64,000 bases of DNA from Xanthostigma xanthostigma. Its lineage: Eukaryota > Arthropoda > Insecta > Raphidioptera > Raphidiidae. Shown in pieces: positions 32,030 to 42,052 of this stretch. The notes beneath the pieces were generated by a model, which did not search any database, was not told the DNA's origin, and saw nothing but the letters and a program-made list of their open reading frames with translations. Both the position numbers and the translations under genes were made by a program. Positions within the stretch are counted from its first letter, which is position 1. Every line of letters begins with the position of its first letter. The stretch covers positions 10,766,001 to 10,830,000 of the forward strand of contig OY754466.1 in the NCBI GenBank assembly GCA_963575645.1, read 5' to 3'.

Positions 32030-32589
32030 ACTAATTTTTGGATCGCTTGTTCTTTACTTACTATCTAAAGTAATCTTCTCAAGAACTTAATTTCAAACGA
32101 TCTTACGAAATAATGAAGCAACAATTTAGAACTAAAACACCTTGCACCTTTCAGAGGAGATGTTTTAAGACCTGACATATTGTAATTAACTTTCCGACTA
32201 ACTCCCCTTTAAAAGTTTATAAATCATCCTATATAGACAGGCAAAAATGTACATGCTTGATGTTTAATTTTGCTGTTAAAATATTGAGATAATCGGTAAA
32301 AAAGTATATCAACGTATTTTTCCTAATTTCCAATTTATTCTGATCCTTTAATCCATATGAACGCATAGCTTATAATCCGTGTATAAATAGCTCTTTTTTT
32401 ATATAAACAGTCAGCCCGTCGTTACTCTGACAATGATGATGAGAAAGTTTACGCATCCAACCAGAGATGGAGCCATGATCGTCATGCTTGACGGAGAAAT
32501 TTCAGTCTAATATCTATATTCCGCGTAATTTGATAAGATGTTTACACAAAGTCGTTTTTTCAATAATTAATTTATTAATTTTTTCAACT
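32030..32589. other. Non-coding AT-rich stretch
   Basis: No gene or element termini are visible. Confidence 0.5.
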
Positions 32590-33345
32590 AAAACTAAGCA
32601 GACAGATGAACAGACGTCAGTGAGCTCGAATTGGAATCTAGTGCTGTCACCACTACGCTACTTACTGAAAAATAATAATAATTATTATTATAATAATTAA
32701 TAAGTTTAACGTCCGTTTCTCGACTTTATGTCATAACAGACGCCATTCGCACGATTACTATTTTTTTTCTACCACACTTCCCGTTATTTTCTACAATTTT
32801 TAAACTTCAACTTAATTAAAAGCAATGGGCGAATGAAGGAATTTTTCGGAAATTTTGAGCATAGGAGTTTGACAGGTAATCGAGCATGGCCTTAAATAAG
32901 GAATCATCTCGATATTATCTGGAATTGTTGAAGGAAACCATTGAAAACCTCAACAAGATGGCCGATACAGGAATTACTGTTTCTCGGCGAGAGGCAGTAG
33001 GGAAAAGTTCCAGCCACAACTGCTCCCGCCGGGATTAGAAACCGGTACCTCCCGAATGCGAATCTAGTGCTCTCACTACTGGCGCCCCGTAGGCGTTTGA
33101 TAGGTGATTAATCGGCCATGGCCTTGAATAAGGAATCATTTCTATATTTATCTGGAATTGTTGAAGGAAACCATGGAAAACCTCAACAAGATGACCGGTA
33201 CAGGAATTACCGTTTCTCGGCGAGAGGCAGTAGGAAAAAGTCCTAGTCACATCTGCCGTCGCCGGGATTCGAACCCGGTACCTCCCGAATGCGAGTCTAG
33301 TGCTGTCACCACTACGCTACTCACTCGGTCCTTACTGAAAAATAT
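32590..33345 (-). mobile_element. Cluster of three SINE (family S) copies, all minus
   Basis: A head fragment (32625-32665), one nearly full copy (about 32680-33085) and a second body-plus-head copy (33100-33330) follow each other. Each head reads, in reverse, TCCCGAATGCGARTCTAGTG followed by CACTACGC. The words CTTACTGAAAAATA at 32661 and CCTTACTGAAAAATATT at 33331 suggest that a later SINE landed inside an earlier one, duplicating its target. Several frames open here belong to SINE sequence. Confidence 0.7.
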
Positions 33346-33557
33346 TGACGTAATAGTTGATACAGCATAACCCAGCAACAACGAAGTAACGTCGCCGTAC
33401 CATACACCTGGCTGATATGTATTATATAACACTGCCACCGCTTTATCTCGGAATTAACGCGGCGCAGGATAAAGCTTCCTCCACTCCGACAGATAAGGGC
33501 GATCGTCTGTACTTTTGTGGATCGATGGTACACGTCATTTAGTTATGTACGCTACGT

Positions 33558-34122
33558 AAGGTGATCCTCAACCTGTTTTTTTTTATAAAGGAAAATTATG
33601 CAAATACCAAAATGATGAAATCAGAATCGACGATAAAAATGCATTGTAAAATTATATTAAGAGTGATTGTTTAGAAAATTTACTGGTGTTTTCGAGAGGT
33701 TGGAGTTCCGAGCAAGACAAATTGCTTGGGTTTTTGAGATTCCGTACCGTAAGGTGATCTCCAACCTTTTTATAAAGGAAAATTATGCAAAAACCAAAAT
33801 GATGAAATCAGAATCGACGATGAAAATGCATTGTAAAATTATATTAAAACTGATTGTTCAGAAGATTTACTGGTGTTTTCGAGAGTTTGGAGTTTAGAGC
33901 AAGACAAATTGCTTGGATTTTTGAGATTCCGTACCGTAAGGTGATCCCCAACCTTTTTATAAAGGGAAATTATGCAAATACCAAAATGATGAAATCAAAA
34001 TCGATGATAAAAATGCATTGTTAAATTATATTAAAAGTGATTGTTCAGAAAATTTACTGGTGTTTTCGAGAGTTTGGAGTTTAGAGCAAGACAAATTGCT
34101 TGGGTTTTTGAGATTCCGTACC
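33558..34122. repeat. 187-193-bp tandem repeat, three copies
   Basis: AAGGTGATC, CCAACCTTTTTATAAAGG and TTATGCAAATACCAAAATGA start units at 33558, 33751 and 33938; each ends in TTTTTGAGATTCCGTACC. The copies differ by few bases, so the array is fairly young. A 76-codon frame in the middle is set by the repeat and is not a gene. Confidence 0.85.
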
Positions 34123-34129
34123 CAACAAG

Positions 34130-34231
34130 AAAAATTCTGTTGTTCTTTCTACGCTGTTACAGTCTTTTATAGTTGACTAGAAAAATCCTGTTGTTTTTTC
34201 TACTCTGTTACAGCCTTCTATAGTTGACTAG
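34130..34231. repeat. 51-bp tandem duplication
   Basis: AAAAATTCTGTTGTTCTTTC followed by TACGCTGTTACAG (34130) is repeated at 34181 with a few changes, each unit ending TATAGTTGACTAG. Confidence 0.8.
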
Positions 34232-34397
34232 TGGGCCGGCCTGGCTTTGCCCGGATTTGTAGACATACCTATGAAACAGACATATTATACTGCATCGGAC
34301 TTTTTTTATAGAATAACAGCGGACCCGGTAGGGAAACAGTCAGTTATGAATGAAATGCTCGTTATTTAATCAGTTAAGAATATAAAAAAATATGAAT
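34228..34397 (-). mobile_element. Helitron 3' end
   Basis: Read on the minus strand CGGGCAAAGCCAGGCCGGCC is followed by CACTAG-T, a Helitron-like terminus. The 5' end is not clear. Confidence 0.45.
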
Positions 34398-34640
34398 TTG
34401 ACTCTATTCAATAAATAGAGTAGCTGTGATCCATTGAAGTTAATGAGAGGCATTTGGAAAAAATTCCGTGGCGTAAGGATCACAGCAAAGCAATACTGAA
34501 TTTTTTACATTTGCATTGATTACTGACGTTTCGGTACGGTTTGTACCATCTTCAGAGTTTTCAAATGTAGATGGTACAAAGAGTTCCGAAACGTCACTAA
34601 TAAATGCAAGTGTAAAAAATTCAGTATTGCTTTACTTCCA
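34398..34640. repeat. Partial fold-back of the 59.4-kb family, with a hammerhead-like motif
   Basis: TGACTCTATTCAATAAATAG and ATTCCGTGGCGTAAGGATCA match 59399-59480. The arms 34480-34530 and 34586-34638 (TGAATTTTTTACATTTGC against GCAAGTGTAAAAAATTCA) are inverted. The second hammerhead copy is damaged (GATGGTACAAAGAGTTCCG). Confidence 0.7.
34506..34569 (-). ncRNA. Best-preserved hammerhead-ribozyme-like motif
   Basis: On the minus strand, stem I (TACATTTG with CAAATGTA, 8 perfect pairs) encloses CTGAAGA, T, GGTAC-AAACC-GTACC (stem II), GAAAC, a GTCA loop and GTA, the predicted cleavage triplet. A-U and C-G give a two-pair stem III. An internal loop lies between the core and distal stem I. 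One unpaired T sits between the core and stem II. The layout agrees with type I minimal hammerheads described in Penelope-like elements. Confidence 0.7.
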
Positions 34641-34732
34641 TCTCTCTCTAACTCTGTCTCTTTCGCCCTCTAGCAGGGATGCTTACGCAAGTGAAATCAT
34701 TATACGTATTGTATTTATAAAATCGGAATCAT

Positions 34733-35342
34733 TTTTGACGTGATAACGTCTTATAAATTGATGAATCACCAATCTTATAAATTGATAAAACACCGGCTGC
34801 ATGCACGAAAAAGTGTAACGTTCCTAACGTAACGTTCCTAACGTTCGTAACGGTCGTAACGTTCCGCCTGACCCTGTGCGTGCTTTTCTCGAAAACGGCC
34901 CTAACGATTTGGATGAAATTTACTGAAAAGGGATTTTGGGGGGGCAAAAAATCGTTTTAGCTAGGTCTCATCTCTCGATAAAATCGTTTTCTTACAAATT
35001 TTATCATTATAAAAATCAATTTTTTGACGTATGAAAATACTTAAATATTGTAAGTAGGTTTTAGAATTTTATACAATGAAACAATTGTTTTCAAAATATT
35101 ATGACAACTAATCTTTGAGACTTAAATAAATACGAAAGAAAGAAAGTTAATAAAAAAAAAAATATTTTTATAGGTGGTGAGTAATTTAATAAATAAAATT
35201 AACCTAAATTTGAAGCGAAAGATGCAATATCACAGATTCGAATTATTATAATTATTATATCAATTTAGGTTATGTATTACGGAATACGTTATCACGTAAA
35301 ACTATCGTCCGTAAACCGACTTTACAGACAACCAATTTTTTT
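34733..35342 (-). repeat. Dispersed repeat Z, long copy
   Basis: The reverse of the ends at 13707-13907: TTTTGACGTGATAACGTC on the left and CTTTACAGACAACCAATTTT on the right. It holds the same GTAACGTTCCGCCTGACCC and TTTTTCGTGCATG pieces and extra AT-rich sequence (34880-35270). A short array of AACGTTCCT-like words runs from 34817 to 34867. Confidence 0.6.
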
Positions 35343-35374
35343 TACGGTTGCCGCTTCCACTAATAAACATAATA

Positions 35375-35715
35375 ATAATAATAACAATAATGCTTTATTC
35401 ACTTTTGCAACTAAAAAGAGCATAAAATGCGTCAGAAGATAGTAGGTACATATATATTACAAAATATTCTTAAAATTTATGTCATAGTATTCATTTAAGC
35501 TGTATATTGTTTTATCAAGAAGAATGTCTTTTATAGTATTTTTTAATTTGGGTGCTTTTAAATTTAAACTATTTGCCGGTAATTTGTTACAAATTTTAGC
35601 TATTGTATTGTAAGGACTATTAAGTGTGATGTTTAAGTTACTAGTTTTATAATTTAATGTCTTCTTTAAATCGTGTGTTATGGTTATGTACCACAGAACG
35701 TGTTATGTACAGTTA
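35375..35715 (-). pseudogene. LINE reverse transcriptase C-terminal tail (CR1/Jockey-like) and 3' tail
   Basis: On the minus strand one frame (about 35639-35459) reads ITLNSPYNTIAKICNKLPA, NLKAPKLKNTIKDILLDK and TIYSLNEYYD, then a stop. LPxxxK-L-KxFKxxLKxxLLxxxYYSxxEY is the usual end of LINE reverse transcriptases. Just upstream a different frame gives VHNHNTRFKED, the expected preceding motif, so a frameshift separates them. The left side ends in TAATAATAATAATAACAATA, the likely 3' tail. The rest of the protein is absent. Confidence 0.6.
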
Positions 35716-36343
35716 TTCTAACATAATAGACATAACTTAAAAAATTCTTATCATTAATTTAATCGATTTTCGACCAATATAATCTTTTACAGTTATAAAA
35801 TTTTTAAAGAAAGTGCAAGTTTTTACAGTAAATAGATATCTAATGCTTTTTCACATAGGTACGTACAAATAAAGCAATTATTAGTATATATGCCACAGAG
35901 GCTGCTGTTGGTTTGAATTGAGAATTTAACCACAAAACGCCTTTTAAAGAAGATAGATGAATGTTTTTGTCGTCTTTTTTTTGTTTACATGTCGTCAAAA
36001 AAACTCACCGCATTTACCATTGTAAATATGTATACCTCTACGTTCTATACCTATATTATACGTAAGTAGAGAAGAAAAATTTGAATTTATACATTCGTCT
36101 CTTATCTATAGAAAAAAAGAATTTTCTTTTTTCCTTTCATGATTAAATCTACTTTTATATATATTAAAGAAAAACGCGGAATTTACATAACCAAATGAGA
36201 TACAGATAAGATATCTGAGATAATTTTTCCTCCAAAAAAATATTTCGATTCTTTATAATTTTTATTTTTAAAAAAAATTTTAACTTTTTATATTATTTTT
36301 AAAACCGCCAACAACCACGGCTGTTTGATGAATTAGTATATTT
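35716..36343. other. Non-coding AT-rich stretch
   Basis: I see no gene or element ends. Confidence 0.5.
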
Positions 36344-36423
36344 CACCACAAGGGCAGAAATTTTGAAATTCTTGCACTGCGCATCATTTGCCCGAATCTC
36401 TCAAACTTTCTGCTCATGTGGTG
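36344..36423. mobile_element. Short palindromic MITE (CACCACAAGG type)
   Basis: CACCACAAGGGCAGAAA and TTTCTGCTCATGTGGTG form inverted ends around ATTCTTGCACTGCGC. A relative is at 47852-47927, where TTGCACTGCGCG is itself mirrored. Confidence 0.5.
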
Positions 36424-37675
36424 TATACTATTTTTCTGTATAGCTCGGTCAAAAGTACGCTTATTAATTACATTAATTAATTACTTATTTATTACATAAA
36501 AACACAGATAAATAAGCAAGGAGCTTTGAGGTTATACGTAAAAATACGAATGACTTGGCTGGCGGCAGTTTCATGTATCTGCGTACTTGATAACTATTTT
36601 TAGAAGATTTTATTTAGTTTCACCTATCCCGGGTCTGTCTGTCTAAAAGTTAAATACAACCCACTTCCGGTTATCCGATTGAGCTGAAATTTTGCATGCG
36701 TATGCAGTTCCGTTGTCAATATAATATTATAATAACTAACTTTCGTCCGGATGCAAATCGCACTTTTCATAAAGCACACTAAAAACTTAATAAATAAACG
36801 ATTTTATTTTTAAAAACAAGCTTTTATTAGTTGTTAATAAAAATGAACTAAAAAGTTAAAAATAATTTTATTACGATTAGAAAATAGGTTGTTTTATATG
36901 TACTTATCACAGTCTCAAGTTTTCAAATAAAAGCGTTACATTTTAATAACTAGAGAGAACAAAAAGATTTACAAATTTTTTTTGTTTATTTCTTTAAAGT
37001 CGATCGAAAGTACGTACTTTCGATCATTTTACGACCGGCTTACATGCAGCTATTTTATAGGCAATACGACTAAAAAATTTTTTTTTTATAAATTTAAACG
37101 CAAACCTGAAATCTAAAGTTTGAATGACAATGATCTCTTGCATTTATTGAACAGACATTTTTATATACAAATTGTCAGATGAAAAATTGAAAAGCTCTTT
37201 GAAAAACAAAATAAAAGTTATGCTGACATTCGTAATTTAGTTTCAAAGGGAAATAAAATGCAATTGGTATCGACAGTTCTAACTAAAATAATACCTGGTA
37301 TAATAAATAGTTTGTGAACAGTTGATACGATATACGGCTGTGTGCATTTCGGAGAAGCTCGTGCATTTGTTAGATTGGTTCGATTCGTACTTCAACACGA
37401 GAAACTTCATGCATGCAATCGCGACGCTTCACTTGCCAATGGAACCATTGACTTTTCACTACATTAAAGATAACAAATAGCACCTTTATTCTAGATTTAT
37501 TAATATAGTTACTACAAATCTTCAGACCTTTTCTATATAAAACTCTGACAATATTAAATTTCTGATGTACTACAACAGTTAACGTCACAAATGTTTTAAA
37601 AAACGATTTGTTATACGGACATTGATCTGACATGATTGCTTTTAAATGTATCAAGGTTGGAAAATATATTAAAAT
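36424..37675. other. Non-coding stretch with repeat fragments
   Basis: Repeat Y occurs at about 36620-36780 (CTTCCGGTTATCCGATTGAG, GAAATTTTGCATGCGTATGC). A fragment of MITE X lies near 37040-37065 (CATGCAGCTATTTTATAGG). A 117-codon minus-strand frame at 37370-37723 includes Helitron-end sequence and is not supported as a gene. Confidence 0.45.
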
Positions 37676-37723
37676 AACGGTCCGTCCCGGTTTCACCCGG
37701 GTGCGATAGATATGATTCTGCAA
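37676..37723 (-). mobile_element. Helitron 3'-end fragment
   Basis: On the minus strand GCACCCGGGTGAAACCGGGA and CGGACCGTTATT match the ends of copies A and C, with the terminal CTAG lost. Confidence 0.45.
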
Positions 37724-38104
37724 AGTGTGTTTCGTTTGCGAACCGACGCGGCGTCTGAACTACTAGCTTTGAGCAAATTCTACCGGATTTGCTTCTGAAG
37801 TAACAGCAAACAGTTAATGTCGCAAATGTTTTAAAGAACAGATGTCACTACTTGGTACTAAAACAGTTTTTTGTATTGGTTCAGAACTAATAGCTTTGAG
37901 TAAATTATATCAGATGTTGTTACATGCTGTAGTTTTGTACAAAATATTTAATAAAAACTATCCTAATAACTTTTGTACTAAACTTTTTTTGATTTGATGC
38001 AATTCTGAACCGGTAATTGTTTTTTCAATTCATCCCATGTTTCATGTTTCTGCCTCGCATAGGCTGAGCTGTCGCATTTTATTTGTTATATACTGTATTT
38101 CACA
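37724..38104. repeat. Dispersed repeat with GAACTAATAGCTTTGAG units
   Basis: ACTACTAGCTTTGAGCAAAT and AGAACTAATAGCTTTGAGTA occur at about 37759 and 37887; similar paired units recur near 47930-47990. The rest is non-coding. Confidence 0.5.
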
Positions 38105-38559
38105 ATCACGACATATTATAAAACAAAATCCCCCCGCCACATCTGTCTGTCTGAACGCAATAAACTCAAAACTACCGAACAGATTTTCATACGGTTTTCA
38201 TTAATGAACGGAGTGATTCAAGAGAAAGGTTTATGTGCATAATTCATTAATGTTTTGGGTAAATTTGTTGTAATATTATGTCGACGATTTTTGAAGATTT
38301 CAGAAAAAATCAAGCCGACTGGGAGCTTTCATCAAAAACGCTGTCTAATCCCTTTGAGATGTAACAAAACAATGTATAGTGGAATAATTGTTCCTCTTTT
38401 ATACATCTACAGAAAAGCCCACGATAGCATATATATATCTTTTAAGGATAGATACCCATTTTAATGTTAAGCGCTTTTCGTGAATATCAGTTTTGCAACA
38501 AGTCGACGAAAAACCGGTGGCAATCTACAAATTCGAGCGAAGCCGAACCGGACCGCTAG
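38105..38559 (+). mobile_element. Helitron (family H2), near full length
   Basis: It starts around TATTATAAAACAAAATCCCC and continues with CATCTGTCTGTCTGAACGC, GATTTTCATACGGTTTTCAT and AAGCCGACTGGGAGCTTTC. The end is CGAGCGAAGCCGAACCGGAC followed by CGCTAGT, with CTAG at 38556-38559. No helicase or Rep domain is present. Confidence 0.7.
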
Positions 38560-39143
38560 TATATTGTAGTATATTCTGTAAGCCGTTATAACACTTGGCA
38601 TATAAATTATTACTGGAATGAATACGAATATCAATCTTCAATTTCTGTCAACTCAATATACAAACAAAACAACAAGTGAAAAGCTTATGTTGTGTAGTAA
38701 CAAAAATGTCGACAGAATACAAGGCAAATGTTTTAGTGCAGGGTGTTAGGTACAGCTGTCAAACATATGAATACGACACGTAGGCGACATATACATACAG
38801 TACAAAATTGTCGTGTATCATTTATATCATAATAATATTACATAAATCTAGATTTAGGGCTGAAAGTTTTATCGAGGGTTAGAAATAGTGCGGATGGTTT
38901 TTCGTTAGCAATTAAATGAACTTAAGAACAATTAAATAATATATTAAAGTACCTATATACCTATAAGAAAACGTTTTAAATAAGGAAGGGGTTGTCGAAG
39001 AAAAAACAATTGTAGGGCCCTCACCATCGTGTTCAGCGACCTCAAAAACGGGGTGGGGTCTCTAGATTGGCGCTCTGGCAAAAAAAAGTCTTTCCGACTC
39101 CTGACCTCAACTATGTGTTGAAGCCCGGTCCGTTAATAATTAA
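38560..39143. other. Non-coding stretch
   Basis: GGGGTTGTCGAAG near 38988 and TTTCCGACTCCTGACC near 39092 may be the ends of a worn hAT MITE. No gene is visible. Confidence 0.4.
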
Positions 39144-39845
39144 GGAGGTTGATGCGTTACAGTCCCAATCAAAAGTAAGTCGAATTCTAAATGGGAACTT
39201 TTCCATAATAAATTTTTACAAAAGGGTATAAGTCGATGATACCACTAAATTATTGTCATAAAGGCATAAATAATTTTTTTTTTAATATTATTAATTATTT
39301 CAGTATTTTACTTAATGGACTAACTTTTGAATTTTTTGTACAAAGTTAGGTTAGAAAAAATAAATTTATGTAAATATCTGTATTTTACATATTTTTTGCA
39401 GTAAATAATTAAAAAAAGAAATTAGAAGTAAAAAAAATTAAAATTAAATCATTAAAAATTTGAAAATTCAGTTAAAATTGTTAAAATTGTCAAGAATGTC
39501 CATAATCAAAAAGTGCTAAGGTTTAATAATTTTTTTTATTGATTCAAAGTCTCCAATTAAATTGAAAAAAAAAATTAAAATATGCATAAGACATCGATGC
39601 TTTACATAGTTAGATTTCGGAACTGCTGACATTATTTGGTTATTTGCAAAAAATTAAAATGTACCGTTTGCATGCTAGGTTGACATTTTCCATAAGACTA
39701 CATGTAAAAGTTTTTTTTTAATTTTTGACTTTATAAATCTCCTAATGATTTTGGATTTTTTAGAGAAAAATTTGTCATAAAAAAATCTATTAAAATAACT
39801 TTATTTCAGATTTTTTCATTATCTTCGTAAAACGGCTCAACCTCC
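39144..39845. mobile_element. piggyBac-like MITE (TTAA target)
   Basis: The ends GGAGGTTGA and TCAACCTCC are bounded by TTAA on both sides (39140-39143 and 39846-39849). The 702-bp interior is very AT-rich and non-coding. A matching right end, CCAACCTCCTTAA, recurs near 45562. Confidence 0.6.
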
Positions 39846-39849
39846 TTAA

Positions 39850-40199
39850 ACTTATTATCCAAATCTTAATATTGTAGATCTCTACCTGTTACAAAATAAT
39901 ATGTTAACTGAGTAGAGTAATTAATAGAACGAAGTTTAAAAAAAGATACCTAAACATAGTATCGATTTTCCATGTGAGAAACAAAAACAATTCTATAAAA
40001 TTTATTTGCTGTAGCTCCAAATATCGGGAGTTAAAATTTCTACGAAAAAATAAAACGTAGTGGTAATCAATGACGCATGTACAAATTACTTGTAAAGGAT
40101 GGTTGAACTGGTCTGGAACTGTATCTTGCTCTAAATAAATTTAAAAAAAAGTGTGGCCTCGTTCACAGTTTGCAAGTTTGTGGGCAACTAAGAATATGA
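39850..40199. other. Non-coding AT-rich stretch
   Basis: I see nothing that supports a feature. Confidence 0.5.
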
Positions 40200-40467
40200 T
40201 AACTAATCGATAAGCATCTGAGCATATGAAAGATAGTCCCAACAAATAAAAGAACAAATTCCTTAGAAACTTCGGTACGCATGATGCCGACAACAAAGCA
40301 ACAAATAACAAACAAGTACTGTTTATTGCTTAATGATGACGTATTGTTGTCGTTATTTAGAGTGAATCATTGTATGAGCAACAATGTAAACCAACTAGAG
40401 TTAAGTAATTTTTACGTTTTAAGGAGTTTGTCGTTATATCGAGTGACGTTAAATGGAGTTTACACTG
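40200..40467 (-). mobile_element. pogo/Tigger-like MITE, one end missing
   Basis: Read on the minus strand it starts CAGTGTAAACTCCATTTAAC, then GTCACTCGATATAACGACAA, and matches the complete copy at 57522-57936 up to CAACAAATAAAAGAAC in reverse. TA follows the terminus. The other end is cut off near 40200. Confidence 0.6.
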
Positions 40468-40469
40468 TA

Positions 40470-41365
40470 AATACATGCACATTTATGTAAACAACTATAT
40501 AAATATATATGTATAACTGTGTCTATATTACACTGTAAACATACATACTCGCTAACAAGCGTATAGTAGTTGATTAATAAAAGCTTATAATAGCTATTAG
40601 CTATTTATGCTGCAAGTGGGGAAAGCGACGAATTATGGCATGGGTATTTACTGAACTCGCCTCTGATTGTGCTGTATCACAGGAGAACGAGTGTGGATTG
40701 TCACTCGAGCAAATATCGTATTTAATACTAGCCATTACCCGCGTCACCGGACACGATTTCAGAAATGTTGTTTTCTTTATACTGTATCAAAATGTCAATA
40801 TTTTTGAAGTTGGAATGGTGCCGTCGCCCAATGGAGATGGGCAAATGAAAAACGTAATATAAATGGCAGCAGGTATATAACTAGCACACTTATGATTGGT
40901 TTTTATAGGAAAACGCGCCTTTTCCCTTCTGATAACATGCAACCACCTCTTTTTCAGTTCCAAATCTTTTGAAAATGGAAAAAATTTATAATTTGAAGTT
41001 TTGAACATTGATAAACACATCGGCATCGTCAATGATTTATTACTTTAAATAAACTTAATTATTTTGTGCACGGTACTACGAATGGTTCACAAATTGAGGT
41101 GGTTATATGGCTGACGCCTCTAGCGGTCAAAGGCAGTGCCCATACCCATTTGCTGGAATTTTTTTTAGTCACCTCGTACATTTTAAATTTTTATATCAAG
41201 ATTTTAATGACTTGAAAAAATGTCACAGGCATTGATTTTTTTTTTTTTTATTATACAAAGAGAAAAAAAATACAAAAACAAAATTAGTAAAAAATTAAGG
41301 CTTGCATCGACTGAAATGTCATGAGCACTGGGGCATTGATTTTTAAATTATAGATCACTCTAATA
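40470..41365. other. Non-coding stretch with one unassigned open frame
   Basis: A 75-codon frame at 40635-40862 (+) starts MAWVFTELASDCAVSQ and has mixed, protein-like composition, but I recognise no domain and see no convincing splice context. The rest is AT-rich. Confidence 0.3.
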
Positions 41366-42052
41366 TCTATACTAATATATAAAGCTGAAGAGTTTGTTTG
41401 TTTGGTTGAACGCGCTAATCTCAGAAACTACTGGTTCAAATTGAAAAAAAAAAATGTTTGTTGGATAGCCCATTTATCGAGAAAGGCTATAGGCTATATA
41501 ATATCACGCTACAGCCAATTGGAATGGAGCATCAATGAAAAATGTTGCAAGATGTATCTCAAAATTAGTCCGTCCGACAAATATTATCAGGTAAAATGCC
41601 TTAAAATATTACAATATTAGCGCGTGACAATCACAAGTCCAGATAGCTCACTCGGTAGAGTGTAATAGGTACTCTTAATACCATGGTCTTGGGTTCACGC
41701 CTTATTATTTTTTTTTTTATTTTCTACATTCCTTTCTTTTAAGGCTTACATTTTAATTTTTTTTAATTTTATTACGACTAATTAAAATTAAATAAATCTA
41801 GGTATACCTATATAAAAATAATTTCTCTAAAGTGTTTTCAATTATATTTTTATTATATTAAAAGAAATTTATTACTTAAAAAAAGTATAAATACTGCTTT
41901 TTAACGACAAAAACTTTTGAACGGTAACTCCGATCATTATGAAGTTTGGACACAACATTCATCTCGGTAATCTAAGATCAATATGCGTATTCATGTCCCT
42001 TCCTTCCCCATTTGTTCTTTTGCACCCGGGTGAAACCGGGCGGGACCGCTAG
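41366..42052 (+). mobile_element. Non-autonomous Helitron (copy C), full length, tRNA-bearing
   Basis: It begins TCTATACTAATATATAAAGC after an A and ends CGGGCGGGACCGCTAG before a T, exactly the A-[TC...CTAG]-T insertion pattern. A hairpin-capable CACCCGGGTG precedes the end. At 687 bp it has no Rep/helicase coding. The internal tRNA-like segment is at 41637-41702. Copies A (1 kb), B (15 kb) and the 29-kb fragment belong to the same family. Confidence 0.85.
41637..41702 (+). tRNA. tRNA-Lys(CUU)-like segment inside Helitron copy C
   Basis: AGATAGCTCACTCGGTAGAG gives the A box and D arm; the anticodon arm GGTA-CTCTTAA-TACC pairs perfectly and would carry CUU (Lys); GGGTTCACGCC is the B box. 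The acceptor and T stems are weak, so it is unlikely to make a charged tRNA. It may still recruit pol III. Confidence 0.6.

Noticed and set aside
33667..33897. 76-codon frame with an internally repeated peptide
   Set aside because: It is created by the 187-193-bp tandem repeat.
33558..34122. A CRISPR array
   Set aside because: The repeats are adjacent 190-bp units without spacers, in eukaryotic DNA.
37370..37723. 117-codon minus-strand open frame
   Set aside because: It overlaps a Helitron 3'-end fragment, has no recognisable domain, and its composition follows the local AT content.
40635..40862. A small protein gene
   Set aside because: Protein-like composition, but no motif, no splice context and no promoter could be supported; kept only as a note.
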